From positions 1 to 64,000 of the forward strand of contig NZ_JALNUI010000021.1 of the NCBI RefSeq assembly GCF_026544205.1: DNA of 64,000 nt, given 5' to 3'. Both the position numbers and the translations under genes were made by a program. This DNA is from Curtobacterium sp. GC_Cur_3. GTDB lineage: Bacteria; Actinomycetota; Actinomycetes; Actinomycetales; Microbacteriaceae. Positions 32,803 through 42,168 of the stretch are shown here, one piece after another. Within the stretch, counting starts at the first letter, position 1, and each line of letters starts with the position of its first letter. Under the pieces are notes generated by a model. That model did not search any database. It saw only the letters and a program-made list of their open reading frames with translations, and was not told the DNA's origin.

Positions 32803-33660
32803 TCAGAGCGCGCTGATCACTGATTCGAGTCGGAGCTCCCCGCTGCGGGTCTGCATCCCGGCGGCGAGCAGGACGTGCGCGCGGTCGGCGGCGGCCGGCG
32901 TGAACAGCGGGCCGAGGAGCGCGTTCTCCGCAGCCAGGCCCGTACGGGTGATCGCACTCGGGGCAGCGTTCACCGCCTTCTTGACGGCAGACACGACTGC
33001 GGGCTGCAGTCCGCCGATCCGACGGGCCAGTGCGTCGACGAAGGCGTGGATCTCATCCGCCGGGAGTGCCCGGTTCACGAGGCCGTAGCGCTCCGCGAGT
33101 TCGGCATCGACGAGCTGCGCACCGAGGAGGATCTCGAGTGCCCGCGCCCGCCCCACGAGTGCGGTGAGGTACTGGGTGCCTCCACCGCCGGCCATGATGT
33201 CCATCAGCACCTCGGGCTGCGCCTGCCCGGCCGTGCCGATGGCGGCGAAGCGCATGTCGAGGGCCATCAGGAACTCGTTGCCGCCGCCGCGCGCGAGGCC
33301 GGTCAGCTTGCCGATCGTGACCTGGGGGAGCGAGCGGACTTCTTCGTGGACGACCTGCATGAGGTTGAGGTCGGCGGGGAACTCCGCGTCCGGGTTCGCC
33401 TCCATGGTCGCGGCGCCCGCCGTCGCCAGGGCGTCGGGTTCGGTGATGAACCGGGTGTCTCCGTGGGCGATGAAGAAGTCCGGGTCAGCGCTCTCGAAGA
33501 CGATGACACGCACGTCCTCGTCATCACGGACCTGCGCGACGAAGCGGCGGATCGACGGCAGCAGGGTGCCGTCGGAGAGGTTCAACGGCGGGTTGTCGAT
33601 GGCGACGTTCGCGACACCGTCGGCGACCGTGATGCGCAGAGCGGGCAGGTTGTAGGTCAT
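32803..33660 (-). CDS. enoyl-CoA hydratase/isomerase family protein
   Basis: A 285-residue crotonase. The oxyanion hole is formed by the early FIAHGDTRF segment and by KLTGLARGGGNEFLMALDMRFAA; other marks are NPPLNLSDGTLLP and QPEVLMDIMAGGGGTQYL. The two catalytic Glu of true hydratases are not both evident, so it may be an isomerase or hydrolase of CoA esters. ATG 33660 has GAGGAAG seven bases upstream. It diverges from a TetR gene with two palindromes between. Confidence 0.85.
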   Translation of the reverse strand: MTYNLPALRITVADGVANVAIDNPPLNLSDGTLLPSIRRFVAQVRDDEDVRVIVFESADPDFFIAHGDTRFITEPDALATAGAATMEANPDAEFPADLNLMQVVHEEVRSLPQVTIGKLTGLARGGGNEFLMALDMRFAAIGTAGQAQPEVLMDIMAGGGGTQYLTALVGRARALEILLGAQLVDAELAERYGLVNRALPADEIHAFVDALARRIGGLQPAVVSAVKKAVNAAPSAITRTGLAAENALLGPLFTPAAADRAHVLLAAGMQTRSGELRLESVISAL

Positions 33661-33704
33661 GGGACTTCTTCCTCGGGAGACAGGGATCATGCATGGCATC
33701 GGGA

Positions 33705-33721
33705 GTGACACTGAGTGTCAC
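33705..33721. promoter_or_regulatory. TetR operator candidate 1
   Basis: GTGACACT-G-AGTGTCAC is a perfect 8-bp inverted repeat around one base, 45 bases upstream of the crotonase start codon and 57 bases before the TetR gene. Confidence 0.65.
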
Positions 33722-33744
33722 AGTAAGCACTCCGTATCAATACT

Positions 33745-33762
33745 GCAAGTGAGTGCACTTGC
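33745..33762. promoter_or_regulatory. TetR operator candidate 2
   Basis: GCAAGTG-AGTG-CACTTGC has perfect 7-bp arms and ends 16 bases before the TetR start codon. It differs in sequence from the neighbouring palindrome at 33705, so the two may bind different proteins. Confidence 0.55.
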
Positions 33763-33777
33763 TCGTAGGATCGACGC

Positions 33778-34437
33778 ATGAACGCGATGAGCACGCGAGC
33801 GATCGGACGAGCGGCGGTACGGGACGAGCTGGGGACCATCGGGTTCCGTTGCTTCGTGGAGTCCGGTTTCGATACCGTCACGTTCGAGGACCTGGCCGGT
33901 CACGCAGGGGTCTCCAGGAGCACCTTCCTGCGCTACTTCGGCAGCAAGGAGGACGTCGTCCTCCACGTGTTCGACCCCCTCGGTGAGCAGATGGCGCAGG
34001 CACTCAGGGAGCGCCCTGACTCGGAGGGCACGTGGACCGCGCTTCGTCACGCGGTCCGGCCCGCAGTGGCGCTGATCGAGGACGACGCAGACACGGGGCT
34101 TGCCCGACTCGACCTGGTCTGGTCGACGCCCGCGTTGTGGGCCCGGCTCCACGAGAAGCAGGGGGCCTGGCGAGGAGGACTCGCTGCGCTGCTCGCTGAG
34201 CGCGAGGGCAGCAGTCAGTTGCGGCCGATCGCGGTGCAGACTCTCGTGATGGCTGCCCTGGGTTGCGTCATGGTCGCGTACGACGGATGGGTCGAGAGCG
34301 GCGGAGCCGGGCGCCTCGGGGACCTCGCAGAGGACGCGTTCGCAGCCCTCGCTCCGGGAACGGCGCTGCAGCACCAGGGGACGGACGACGCGGTGGCGAC
34401 ACAACGCAGCGGCACTCCCGCCGACGGCGGTCAGTGA
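33778..34437 (+). CDS. TetR family regulator
   Basis: A 219-residue TetR repressor: LGTIGFRCFVESGFDTVTFEDLAGHAGVSRSTFLRYFGSKEDVVLHVF (residues about 18-65) is the DNA-binding domain with a C-terminal helical domain. It shares with acyl-CoA-responsive TetRs the position next to a crotonase, so a CoA ester or fatty acid ligand is possible, which is inference. A second Met at residue 4 is a possible start. Confidence 0.88.
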   Translation: MNAMSTRAIGRAAVRDELGTIGFRCFVESGFDTVTFEDLAGHAGVSRSTFLRYFGSKEDVVLHVFDPLGEQMAQALRERPDSEGTWTALRHAVRPAVALIEDDADTGLARLDLVWSTPALWARLHEKQGAWRGGLAALLAEREGSSQLRPIAVQTLVMAALGCVMVAYDGWVESGGAGRLGDLAEDAFAALAPGTALQHQGTDDAVATQRSGTPADGGQ

Positions 34438-34711
34438 CCACGAGGGGCAACGACATCAGCAACCCGATCGTGAACAGCTCCGCCCTGTTCCGGCCCGCTG
34501 GCAATCCGTGGGTCAAGAGGACACGTCCGTCGCGGTCGAGGCCCACCCGTGTCCGGCAGCCGAACTCCCACCGGACACGGCGAGGACGTCACATGGTCGT
34601 CCCGTCCGGCTTTGCCGGAGGGTCATCGCGGAGGGCGCTTTCACGCGGCCGTTCCGTATCGGCATGGCGGTGGCGACTGAGTCAGGTCCGCTTGCGCTGC
34701 CTCCTGGAAGG

Positions 34712-35803
34712 TCAGCGCACCTCCTCGCCGGCGATCCACACGCGGCGGATTTCCTGAGTGGCGAGGATGTCACTGGTGGGGTCGCCATCCACGAGGAGGA
34801 GATCGGCACGCAGTCCGGGCGAGATCCGACCACGGTCCGTGAGTCGGAACACGTCGGCCGCGGTTCCTGTTGCGGCCTGGAGTGCGGCGGCCGGAGCGAG
34901 GCCGGCGTCGGCCAGGAGTGCCAGCTCCTCATGGAGGGAAGCGCCGTGCTCGATCGTGTTCGGTGCGGTGGGATCACTGTTGGCGTCCGTGCCGACGAGG
35001 ATCGTCGCACCGACGGACTGCAGCATCGTCACGAGCTGGACCGGGTTGGCGTACTGGATCTTGCTCGGCTTGATCGGTGCAGGGAAGTGTTCGACGAGCT
35101 TCTTCATCATGACCAGCGTCGGCGAGGTCGCTGTGCCGCGGCGGGCGAGATCCTGTGCCTGCTCTTGGCTGAGAGTGCCGGCCAGGGGGGCGTGTGTGAG
35201 TACGTCGGCTCCCGCTCGGGCGGCGAGTTGGAAGCTCTTGACCGACGTCGCGTGGACGCAGACCAGCAGCCCCGCCCCGTGCGCGGCGTGTACCAAGGCC
35301 GTCACGGTGGCCTCGTCGAGGGGCTTGGGCTGGAATGGCAGGCTCTCCTCGAGGACGATCTTGATGTGATCGACGCCGTCGGCGATGCGGTCTGCGACGA
35401 AGCGGGCAGCATCCGCAGGACCGTGCACGGCGCTCCCTGGGGGGTAGCCCATCTTCCGCACGGCGATCCCCTTCGGGGCGCACGCGATCGCACCAGCGCT
35501 GCGGAGCGATGCGACCCCGGGGAGGTTCCTGAGTCTCGAGGTCTCCGACCAGCTGGCGGTCCCCATGTCCAGGACCGTGGTGACGCCCCATCTGCCGTAC
35601 GCGAGCAGGTGCTGCCTGCTGTCCACGTGGGCGTGGGTGTCGATGAGACCCGGAAGCAGCGTGCCGCCTGCGCCGTCGATGCGAGCCGCTTCGGTCGGCG
35701 CCGTCGGCACGATGCGTCCATCGCTGACGAAGACGTCCCGCGGACTGCTGAGGGAACCGTCGGTGAAGACGCGGACGTCGTGGACGACGAAGCTCTTGAT
35801 CAT
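34712..35803 (-). CDS. amidohydrolase family protein
   Basis: A 363-residue metal-dependent hydrolase of the imidazolonepropionase/prolidase-like group. Metal-binding signatures are GLIDTHAHVD (HxH), IKIVLEE (possible carboxylated Lys), CVHATS, LTHAPLAG and VGTDANSD; the end RISPGLRADLLLVDGDP is typical. It lacks a signal peptide, so it acts in the cytoplasm on an amide or lactone. It diverges from a TetR gene 74 bases away. The 274-bp region downstream shows a small CCGGC-TTT-GCCGG hairpin near 34610 but no gene. Confidence 0.9.
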   Translation of the reverse strand: MIKSFVVHDVRVFTDGSLSSPRDVFVSDGRIVPTAPTEAARIDGAGGTLLPGLIDTHAHVDSRQHLLAYGRWGVTTVLDMGTASWSETSRLRNLPGVASLRSAGAIACAPKGIAVRKMGYPPGSAVHGPADAARFVADRIADGVDHIKIVLEESLPFQPKPLDEATVTALVHAAHGAGLLVCVHATSVKSFQLAARAGADVLTHAPLAGTLSQEQAQDLARRGTATSPTLVMMKKLVEHFPAPIKPSKIQYANPVQLVTMLQSVGATILVGTDANSDPTAPNTIEHGASLHEELALLADAGLAPAAALQAATGTAADVFRLTDRGRISPGLRADLLLVDGDPTSDILATQEIRRVWIAGEEVR

Positions 35804-35877
35804 CCCTGGACCCTAGTGCAAACAGTGTTTAGATATCCGTCGTCCTGCAACGGGGCGACGAGAGAGCGGGAGAATCG

Positions 35878-36477
35878 ATGAAACGGGACGACATGCGCCG
35901 TGTACTGCTGGATGCTGCGGAGGGGGTCTTGGTCGCGGACGGTGCCCGAGGGGCGACGGTTCGGGCGATCACGTCCGAGGCCGGCGTCAACGTCGCGTCC
36001 GTCACCACGGCGTTCGGCGGCCGGAGCGCGTTGCTGGCTGACCTCTTCGTCCGCATCATGACGCCGATCAACGCAGAGCGGGAGCGACGCTACGCGGGAC
36101 TCCCCGCGCCCCGGAACGTCGATGGGGTCATCCGCGCATTCGTCGAACCGCTCGAGATCCTCGCTCTGGACTCGAACTCTGCGATGCAGCCCCTGATGCA
36201 CGCGATGGTGCTGGATGCTGATGGCGTCGGCCATCCCCTCGAGCGGGTGCTCATCGACCCGGGAGTGACCCGGCTCGTCGACGAGCTGGAGTCGTGCTTG
36301 CCCGAGCTCGACAGTGGAGAAGTCCGGGCCCGGGTCCGGCTCGCCGTCGCGACGATCCTCGCCGTCGTCACGTCACGCTCGGAATCGAGCGTCTGGCACC
36401 GGGCTCCCTTGGACGCACTCGTCCGCTTCGTCGGCGCGGGACTGCGATCAGGGGTCACGACCGGCAGCCAGAGCTGA
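35878..36477 (+). CDS. TetR family regulator
   Basis: A 199-residue TetR-type regulator: MRRVLLDAAEGVLVADGARGATVRAITSEAGVNVASVTTAFGGRSALL is the DNA-binding region with the unusual turn SVTTAFGGRS in place of the common LYxHFxxK. It diverges from the amidohydrolase gene; AAAC-AGT-GTTT within the 74-bp gap is a weak candidate operator. Regulation of the amidohydrolase is inferred from the layout. Confidence 0.82.
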   Translation: MKRDDMRRVLLDAAEGVLVADGARGATVRAITSEAGVNVASVTTAFGGRSALLADLFVRIMTPINAERERRYAGLPAPRNVDGVIRAFVEPLEILALDSNSAMQPLMHAMVLDADGVGHPLERVLIDPGVTRLVDELESCLPELDSGEVRARVRLAVATILAVVTSRSESSVWHRAPLDALVRFVGAGLRSGVTTGSQS

Positions 36478-36571
36478 CTGCTCACCATGAGCCCGCAGGC
36501 GGTCAGCATCGTTGCGGGTGTCGACGATGGAGCCTCCTGTCGATCTCGTTGTTCGCATCCGGACGCCCCGG

Positions 36572-37255
36572 TCAGCGCAGGAACCGTTCCGCCGCTGTCA
36601 GCATGGTGACGGCGTGACCGGCCCGGCCGAGGAGCTCGTCGAACGCGGCCGGATCAGCGTCGACTCCGTCCTGGAACGCCGTCAGGGTGGGCCACCACAG
36701 CTGTCGGGCCCCGAGGAACGCGGCGCTGTCACCGTGCACCTCGGCGCTCGGCCGGTTCACCGCGTGGCGGAGGGCTCCGATCCGGAGACCGAGCTCGGCG
36801 TCGTCAGTGCCGACCCAGTCGGGATTGCCGTCGCGCTGTACGAACTGCAACAGATGGATGCTCGTCGGCCGCTCCAACACGTCCCATTGCCGATCAACCG
36901 CAGCGCCGACGCCGATGGGAGGCCGCGACACGAGCACCTCCTCCTCGGTGATGAAGAAGATCACTCTCGACAGGTCCTGGAACAGCGGCTCGTCGGGGCG
37001 GATGTTCTCGACGAACAAGGGCTCATCGACGAGTGCGTCGGCGTCCTCCGCCGAGTCGAACGAGGGCATGGAGACGGCATCGAACTCGTCCTGACCCGCG
37101 CCGAGGCGATCGGTGTCGAACTGGTGCGCCTGGACGTAGGTGAGCATGCCTGGGATCTGGCGGCCCATGGTTCCGTGCGGGTGGCGCAGGTGGTCGTGGA
37201 AGCGCTGGCGGTCGATGTCGGGACGGCGGGGGATGAGAGAGAAGAAGCGGATCAC
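36572..37255 (-). CDS. EthD domain protein
   Basis: A 227-residue protein whose N-terminal part (MIRFFSLIPRRPDIDRQRFHDHLRHPHGTMGRQIPGMLTYVQAHQF) is the ferredoxin-fold EthD domain; the C-terminal half (LHLLQFVQRDGNPDWVG) looks like a second related domain. EthD proteins assist ether-degrading cytochrome P450s or act as small cyclases, but neither is nearby. GTG 37255 has GGAG six bases upstream. The divergent XRE/MmyB-type regulator at 37400 is the likely controller. Confidence 0.78.
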   Translation of the reverse strand: MIRFFSLIPRRPDIDRQRFHDHLRHPHGTMGRQIPGMLTYVQAHQFDTDRLGAGQDEFDAVSMPSFDSAEDADALVDEPLFVENIRPDEPLFQDLSRVIFFITEEEVLVSRPPIGVGAAVDRQWDVLERPTSIHLLQFVQRDGNPDWVGTDDAELGLRIGALRHAVNRPSAEVHGDSAAFLGARQLWWPTLTAFQDGVDADPAAFDELLGRAGHAVTMLTAAERFLR

Positions 37256-37399
37256 GGAGAGCTCCTGACGTGGTTGGTCCGGTGACGCTCAAACGGTAGG
37301 AGTCCCTGCAACGCAGCCCCAGTGCCCTCTCCAGACCGGGGTCCAGGAGGACCCCCTCTCTCATGGTCTGTCCCGTCTGTGCGGTCCTACGCTTGGCGC

Positions 37400-38290
37400 A
37401 TGGATGACGTGTCGAACCCGCTCGGCGCGTTCCTTCGCGCCCGACGGGAGCTCGTCACGCCCGAGCAGGCCGGGGTCCCGAGCGACGGAGTGCGGCGCGT
37501 ACCAGGACTCCGGCGAGAGGAAGTCGCCATGCTCGCTGGCATCAGTGCGGACTACTACCTGCGACTGGAGCGAGGCCGCGACCGCAGCCCGTCCGTGCAG
37601 GTGCTCGAGTCGATCGGCCGGGTTCTCCAGCTCGACGACGAGCACCTCGAACACCTGCTTGCACTGGTGGTGGAGGTGCCCCGGCGACGACGCCGCCGGC
37701 CTCCGAGGGAGGCGGTGCCCGCCGGCGTGCTGAGCATGCTCCACTCCCTCGTCCAACCTGCCTTCATCGAAGACCGGTCCTTCGACATCCTCGCCACCAA
37801 CCCGCTCGCCCACACGCTCTCCCCCGGTCTCAGCGTCGGCCGGAACCAGCTCCGCGATCTCTTCTTGGACGCCGAAGAGCAGGCCCGCTACCCGGACTGG
37901 CTGGGCATGACGGAGTGTTTCGTCGCGAGCTTCCGGCAAGCGGTCGGCACCGACATCGACGACCCACGCTTCGTCGAACTCACCAGCGAGATCTCGCTCG
38001 CGAGCCCACGGTTCCGAGAACTCTGGGCACGTCACGACGTCCGCGCGCAGCGCGGCGCCCTCATCCGCTTCGACCACCCACAGGTCGGCGTGCTCACCCT
38101 GAACCGGGAGGCGATGACCATCGGTGGCACCAACGGTCTGACACTCGTGGTCTACCACCCGGACCGCGGGTCCGCCGACGAGCAGAAGCTCGCCCTCCTC
38201 GCCTCTGCGGATCTGCCATCCGCCGAGGTCCACCGGACGGCAGCCCGCTGGAGCCCTGGATCTCCTCGGCCGCGGGCCGCGGAGTCATGA
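37400..38290 (+). CDS. XRE-family regulator with MmyB-like ligand domain
   Basis: A 296-residue regulator. The N-terminal helix-turn-helix reads LRREEVAMLAGISADYYLRLERGRDRSPSVQVLESIGRVLQLD (residues about 38-80). The C-terminal MmyB-like domain (FIEDRSFDILATNPLAHTLSPG, FRELWARHDVR, GVLTLNREAMTIGGT, TLVVYHPDRGS) resembles proteins shown to bind fatty acids. It diverges from the EthD gene. A homologue with the same architecture is encoded at 51837. Confidence 0.9.
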   Translation: MDDVSNPLGAFLRARRELVTPEQAGVPSDGVRRVPGLRREEVAMLAGISADYYLRLERGRDRSPSVQVLESIGRVLQLDDEHLEHLLALVVEVPRRRRRRPPREAVPAGVLSMLHSLVQPAFIEDRSFDILATNPLAHTLSPGLSVGRNQLRDLFLDAEEQARYPDWLGMTECFVASFRQAVGTDIDDPRFVELTSEISLASPRFRELWARHDVRAQRGALIRFDHPQVGVLTLNREAMTIGGTNGLTLVVYHPDRGSADEQKLALLASADLPSAEVHRTAARWSPGSPRPRAAES

Positions 38291-38433
38291 CGCGACCCAC
38301 CCGTCTGCTGGGGGACCGGCTTCCCGGACGCGGGCGCCTCGTTCGGGCGCCCTGACCAGAGGACGCGTCTTCCCCACCGCCCGCCGGACGCGTACAGTCC
38401 CACCCAACGGACGACTGGCGGGCGGGGGACGCG

Positions 38434-39423
38434 ATGCGACTGATCATGGGGACGTCACTGGTGGTGGCGCTGACAGCAGCGGCGCTGGTCGGCCCGGCGC
38501 TGCCAGCGGTCGCGGCTGGGACGGGAACGATCACCGTGCAGCTCGCAACGCCGGACGGCACGGCGATCCGGCTGGCGGACGTCGAGCTCGCGGCGATCGG
38601 GATCGACGTCGTCGTCGGGAACGCCACCACCGACGCCGACGGCACGGCGACGTTCACCGGCATCCCCGCCCCGGACACCGTCACGGTGACGACACGGCAG
38701 CTCCCGCCGCACGGAGCGGAGACGTACGCCCCCGGACTCCGATCGGACATCGCGGTCCGCGGTGGTTTGACGGTCGCGGTCACCGTGCCGCTCGTGGTCG
38801 GCGCCACCGTGCAGGGCGGCGTGGTCGGACCCACGGGCCCCGCTGCCGGGCGCCTGATGTACGCGTGGAACGAGGACACCTCGCAGGTGTTCCGGACGAC
38901 CTCGGACAGCGCCGGCCAGTACCAGTTCGTCGGGTTGAGCACCGGTCAGTACCGCATCGAGGCCTACGCCAGCGGCACGGTGCCGCCCGCCGTGTGGAAG
39001 ACGCGGGTGTACCAGCAGCGTGGGACGCTCCCGGCGTCACAGGTGACGTTGTCGCGGCACTACGCGCACAGTGACTACGACCTGGCCGTATACGCGGCCA
39101 CCGCGTCCCGCACGCGGTCAGCCGAGATCAGTGGAGCGGACGTCGTGGTGACGAACGTGACGACCGGGGTGTCGTTCTCGACCCGGTTCTCGACGCTGCT
39201 CGACAGCGAGCAGATCGCGCAGTTCCAGATCCCCTCCGGGCAGTACACGGTGGAGCTCCGGACGACGGCGACGACCGCGACGCCCGCGCGGGTGCTGTGG
39301 CTCGGGCGTCCTGGCGGCGTGTACCGGTACGTGGGCGACCGGGCGCAGGCCGTTCCGGTCAAGGTCGTGCTGGGTGGGTTGAACTACTGGGGTGGGGCGC
39401 TGCCCGACCCAGCGTCGCGCTGA
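38434..39423 (+). CDS. secreted carboxypeptidase-regulatory-like repeat protein
   Basis: This 329-residue protein begins with a signal peptide (MRLIMGTSLVVALTAAALVGPALPAVAA, cleavage about 28). The mature part is made of beta-sandwich repeats of the carboxypeptidase regulatory/CnaB type: VQLATPDGTAIRLADVELAAIG...DADGTATFTGIPAPDTVTV, a second with TSDSAGQYQFVGLSTGQYRIEAYA, and a third ending IPSGQYTVEL. No anchor motif is visible, so it is likely secreted. Function is unknown; such repeats often serve adhesion or structural roles. Confidence 0.78.
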   Translation: MRLIMGTSLVVALTAAALVGPALPAVAAGTGTITVQLATPDGTAIRLADVELAAIGIDVVVGNATTDADGTATFTGIPAPDTVTVTTRQLPPHGAETYAPGLRSDIAVRGGLTVAVTVPLVVGATVQGGVVGPTGPAAGRLMYAWNEDTSQVFRTTSDSAGQYQFVGLSTGQYRIEAYASGTVPPAVWKTRVYQQRGTLPASQVTLSRHYAHSDYDLAVYAATASRTRSAEISGADVVVTNVTTGVSFSTRFSTLLDSEQIAQFQIPSGQYTVELRTTATTATPARVLWLGRPGGVYRYVGDRAQAVPVKVVLGGLNYWGGALPDPASR

Positions 39424-39446
39424 GCGCTGGACCCACCGCGCACGGC

Positions 39447-39492
39447 ACGGACGGGAGGCTCGGTGCCAGCTGGCACCGAGCCTCCCGTCCGT
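39447..39492. terminator. palindromic terminator element, copy 2
   Basis: A perfect 46-bp palindrome (two 23-bp arms without loop) with core GGACGGGAGGCTCGG begins 23 bases after the secreted-protein stop. The remaining 200 bases to the tautomerase gene show no gene. Confidence 0.75.
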
Positions 39493-39693
39493 CGTGGGGG
39501 AGAGCGGGGGCGGTGACGCCCCCGCGACCGGTCAGCAGCACCAGCAGGCCCGACAGGTGCCCCTGTGCAGATGCGCACAGATGCCGTGTCGGTCTGCGCC
39601 TGTCCGGCGTGCGTCCTTCGCCATAGCGTGCAGGAAGGTCCCGCCGACACCGGGGGGATCGTTCCCGAACCACCGGTCATTGGAAGGACCACC

Positions 39694-40143
39694 ATGCCTC
39701 TTGCGCGCATCGACCTCCTCGAGGGCAAGTCACCCGAGTACCGCCGCACCATCGCCGACGTCGTCTACGAGCAGATGAGCATCCACCTCGGCGTGCCCGA
39801 GGACCGTTTCCAGGTCATTAACGAGCACAAGGCCGAGAACCTGATCGCGGATCCCGACTACCTCGGCATCCGGAGGTCGGAGAACATCATCTTCATCCAG
39901 TTGGTCTTCCTCGACGTCGCGACGCCGGAGCAGAAGGGCGCGTTCTACAAGGCTGTCGTCGACGAACTGCACGAGCGGCTCTCGGTCCGGACCGAGGACG
40001 TCTTCTTCAACCTGCAGACCGTGCAGCCCGCCGACTGGTCGATGGGCAACGGCATCGTCACCTATGCGGCAGGCGTTCCGGCTGACCGACTGGACCCGAA
40101 CAGCGTGCCGGCTGACTTCGCGTGGCCGTCCATCCAACACTGA
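39694..40143 (+). CDS. tautomerase family protein
   Basis: A 149-residue member of the tautomerase/4-oxalocrotonate family with catalytic N-terminal proline exposed after Met removal (MPLARIDLLEGKSPEYRRTIADVVYEQM). Two fused half-domains are present (IIFIQLVFLDVATPEQKGAFYKAVVDELHERLSV). ATG 39694 is preceded by GGAAGGA. Typical reactions are keto-enol tautomerisation of aromatic breakdown products. It stands alone, without a linked regulator. Confidence 0.87.
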   Translation: MPLARIDLLEGKSPEYRRTIADVVYEQMSIHLGVPEDRFQVINEHKAENLIADPDYLGIRRSENIIFIQLVFLDVATPEQKGAFYKAVVDELHERLSVRTEDVFFNLQTVQPADWSMGNGIVTYAAGVPADRLDPNSVPADFAWPSIQH

Positions 40144-40185
40144 CGGGACAGCGCGGCGACCGTTCCGTCGGGTGGCGTCACGGAC

Positions 40186-40434
40186 ATGGCCGAGACGACG
40201 GAGCGCAGCGTCCTCGAACGGATGATCGGGAGGCCCCTCCCGTGGCTCGCGTGGGCATGGGCCGCCCTCGCGGTCGTCTGGATCGTCCTCGCTGTCGTCG
40301 AACCGTCCGGGTTCCACACCTTCATGGCGATCGCCTGGACGGTCCTCGCGGCTGTGCAGCTCGGCTCCGTCGCCTTCGCCCGCCGACAGGAACGGAACCG
40401 CGCTCAGAACGCAGACGACTCCGTCGCTCGCTGA
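40186..40434 (+). CDS. small membrane protein, hypothetical
   Basis: An 82-residue frame with two likely helices (LPWLAWAWAALAVVWIVLAVV and FMAIAWTVLAAVQLGSVAFA), a charged start and an Arg/Asn-rich tail. Ribosome site is weak. No family is recognised; the hydrophobic pattern supports a real membrane protein. Confidence 0.5.
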   Translation: MAETTERSVLERMIGRPLPWLAWAWAALAVVWIVLAVVEPSGFHTFMAIAWTVLAAVQLGSVAFARRQERNRAQNADDSVAR

Positions 40435-40485
40435 GCGGCGATCCGGTCCGCGGGTGGGCGGTTCCGTCGTCGCGTCGTGATGGAT

Positions 40486-40517
40486 CCGGTTCGCAGATCC
40501 CCGGGATCGCGAACCGG
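40486..40517. terminator. nested palindrome, probable bidirectional terminator
   Basis: Arms CCGGTTCGC and GCGAACCGG enclose a second palindrome GATCCC-C-GGGATC, so the whole 32-bp element pairs nearly end to end with one bulged base. It sits between the convergent small-membrane-protein and SDR genes. Confidence 0.55.
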
Positions 40518-40611
40518 ACCCGTCACGGCCGGATCGGAAGTCCCCGGGGAAGGCCTCGCTGAGCGCGGCATCAGGGGTGTGCCCAGTCAGCGATCGCGAT
40601 CCCGGACGAGG

Positions 40612-41517
40612 TCACGCACGGACCGCTCGGGCGATGAGTTCGCGGCTCTCCGCGATGTAGCGGTCGCTGAAGGCGGGGTCGCTGACCTGCTTGGAGGCCA
40701 GCATGGGATCGCCGTTCTCGTCGTGGTAGGTGCCGGTCGCGGGGGAGGTGTCGGTGAGGATCGTCGCGATGACGCGGCCAGCGCGCTTCGACGTCGTGAA
40801 GTGCGGGAACACCGTGAGCAGGGGCGCGAGTGCCTTCGAGACCAACCGGAGGGGCGCGGGCAGTTCGCCGAGGTTCGAGCCGGGGTTGACGCCTGGTTCG
40901 ACGGCGCGGAAGTGCAGGTGCGGGTGTTGCCGGCTGAGGCTGAACACGGCGGCGAGGTTCCCCTGTTTCGAGGTGGCGTAGGCGTCCATGCCGGCACGCT
41001 TCGAACCCCCCGGCACGTACTCGCCGCGCGCAGCTGCGTCAGCGGAGATGTAGCGACCACCGCGGAAGCCCGTGCGGACCGCCGCGAGCCGCTCGGGGTC
41101 CTCGGCGGCTGAGGTGATGAACACGACGTTCGTCCCCGCGCACAGGTGCGGGATGAGCGTGTCGGTGAAGGCGAGCGGGCCGAGGTGGTTCGTCGCGAAC
41201 GCCAGCTCCCAACCCTGACGGCTCGTCGCGGGCTGGGAGAGCATGACGCCCGCGTTGTTCAACACCCCCCGGATCGGCATGCCGAGCGCTGCGACCTCCG
41301 CCGCTGCGGCGCGGGCGCTCTCGATGTCGGACAGGTCTGCGACCACCGGGGTGGCAGCGCCGCCGCGGCGCTCGATCTCGGCCTGTACAGCGGTGAGCTT
41401 GCTGGCGTTCCGGCCGACGAGGATCACCGTGCCGTGGGCAGCGAGTTCGAGGGCGGTGGCGCGACCGAAGCCGGAGGTCGGGCCGGTGACGACCCAGGCG
41501 GGGGACGATGCGGGCAT
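40612..41517 (-). CDS. SDR family oxidoreductase
   Basis: A 301-residue short-chain dehydrogenase. Cofactor motif is VVTGPTSGFGRATALEL (TGxxxGxG), followed by NNAG in VLNNAGVML, catalytic Ser in FITSAAED and the Tyr-Lys pair in DAYATSKQGN. It resembles the retinol-dehydrogenase-like group. The TetR gene upstream reads in the same direction with 27 bases between, so the two form an operon. Substrate unknown. Confidence 0.87.
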   Translation of the reverse strand: MPASSPAWVVTGPTSGFGRATALELAAHGTVILVGRNASKLTAVQAEIERRGGAATPVVADLSDIESARAAAAEVAALGMPIRGVLNNAGVMLSQPATSRQGWELAFATNHLGPLAFTDTLIPHLCAGTNVVFITSAAEDPERLAAVRTGFRGGRYISADAAARGEYVPGGSKRAGMDAYATSKQGNLAAVFSLSRQHPHLHFRAVEPGVNPGSNLGELPAPLRLVSKALAPLLTVFPHFTTSKRAGRVIATILTDTSPATGTYHDENGDPMLASKQVSDPAFSDRYIAESRELIARAVRA

Positions 41518-41544
41518 GCGCGGTTCTCCTCGGAGTGGATGTGA

Positions 41545-42114
41545 TCAGCCGGCGAGCGCGCGCCACATGGCGTCGAACGCGAGGGCGCTGCGGGTGCCGG
41601 TCGGGTCAGGGGTCGTGATGAGGTCGTTGATCGTCGCGTCCGCGATCGCGGACAGCAGGGTGGTCACGAACCCCAGCGGAGCGTCCCGCATCGGCCCGTC
41701 AGCGGTGATCCTCCGGAGCAGCGCGGCGATGTCGGCGTAGGCCGAGCCCACCGCCTGGTGGCTCGCATCGGTGATGTCCTCGGCGACGGCGAGGTGCGCG
41801 AGTGCGTTCTGCCGGTCGGGTTCCTCGGTGGCCCAGACGATCCAGTTCGACCAGAGGCGCCGGAGTTGCTCGCGCGGCGTCACGTCGGTCGAGAGGCCGG
41901 CTGTCGCGACGCGGCCCATCTCGGTCTTCAGCGACACGTAGAGCTCGTTGACCAAGGCCGTCTTGCTCTCGAAGTGGACGAAGAGCGTCCCGGTGGAGAC
42001 CCCAGCCGCCTTGGCGATGACTGCGGTGGACGCGCTCAGCCCCTGTTCCGCGATGGTGCGCGTCGCTGCTGCGAGCAGTGCCTCGCGGTGAGCCGGGTTC
42101 TTCGGTCGTGCCAT
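41545..42114 (-). CDS. TetR family regulator
   Basis: A 189-residue TetR-type repressor: ALLAAATRTIAEQGLSASTAVIAKAAGVSTGTLFVHFESKTALVNELY is the DNA-binding domain. It is followed in the same direction by an SDR gene, an arrangement in which it represses its own operon. A GAGTGAGTAGTCAGTC stretch just upstream (42132-42147) may hold the promoter, but no clean operator is visible. Confidence 0.87.
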   Translation of the reverse strand: MARPKNPAHREALLAAATRTIAEQGLSASTAVIAKAAGVSTGTLFVHFESKTALVNELYVSLKTEMGRVATAGLSTDVTPREQLRRLWSNWIVWATEEPDRQNALAHLAVAEDITDASHQAVGSAYADIAALLRRITADGPMRDAPLGFVTTLLSAIADATINDLITTPDPTGTRSALAFDAMWRALAG

Positions 42115-42168
42115 CGCACCAGCATATGAATGAGTGAGTAGTCAGTCAAGCTTTCGGTCCGTGGTCCC

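Noticed and set aside
17619-38290. Genomic island integrated at the tRNA-Val gene
   Set aside because: The following genes look accessory, but no integrase was recognised and no repeat of the tRNA 3' end was found by eye, so integration is not supported.
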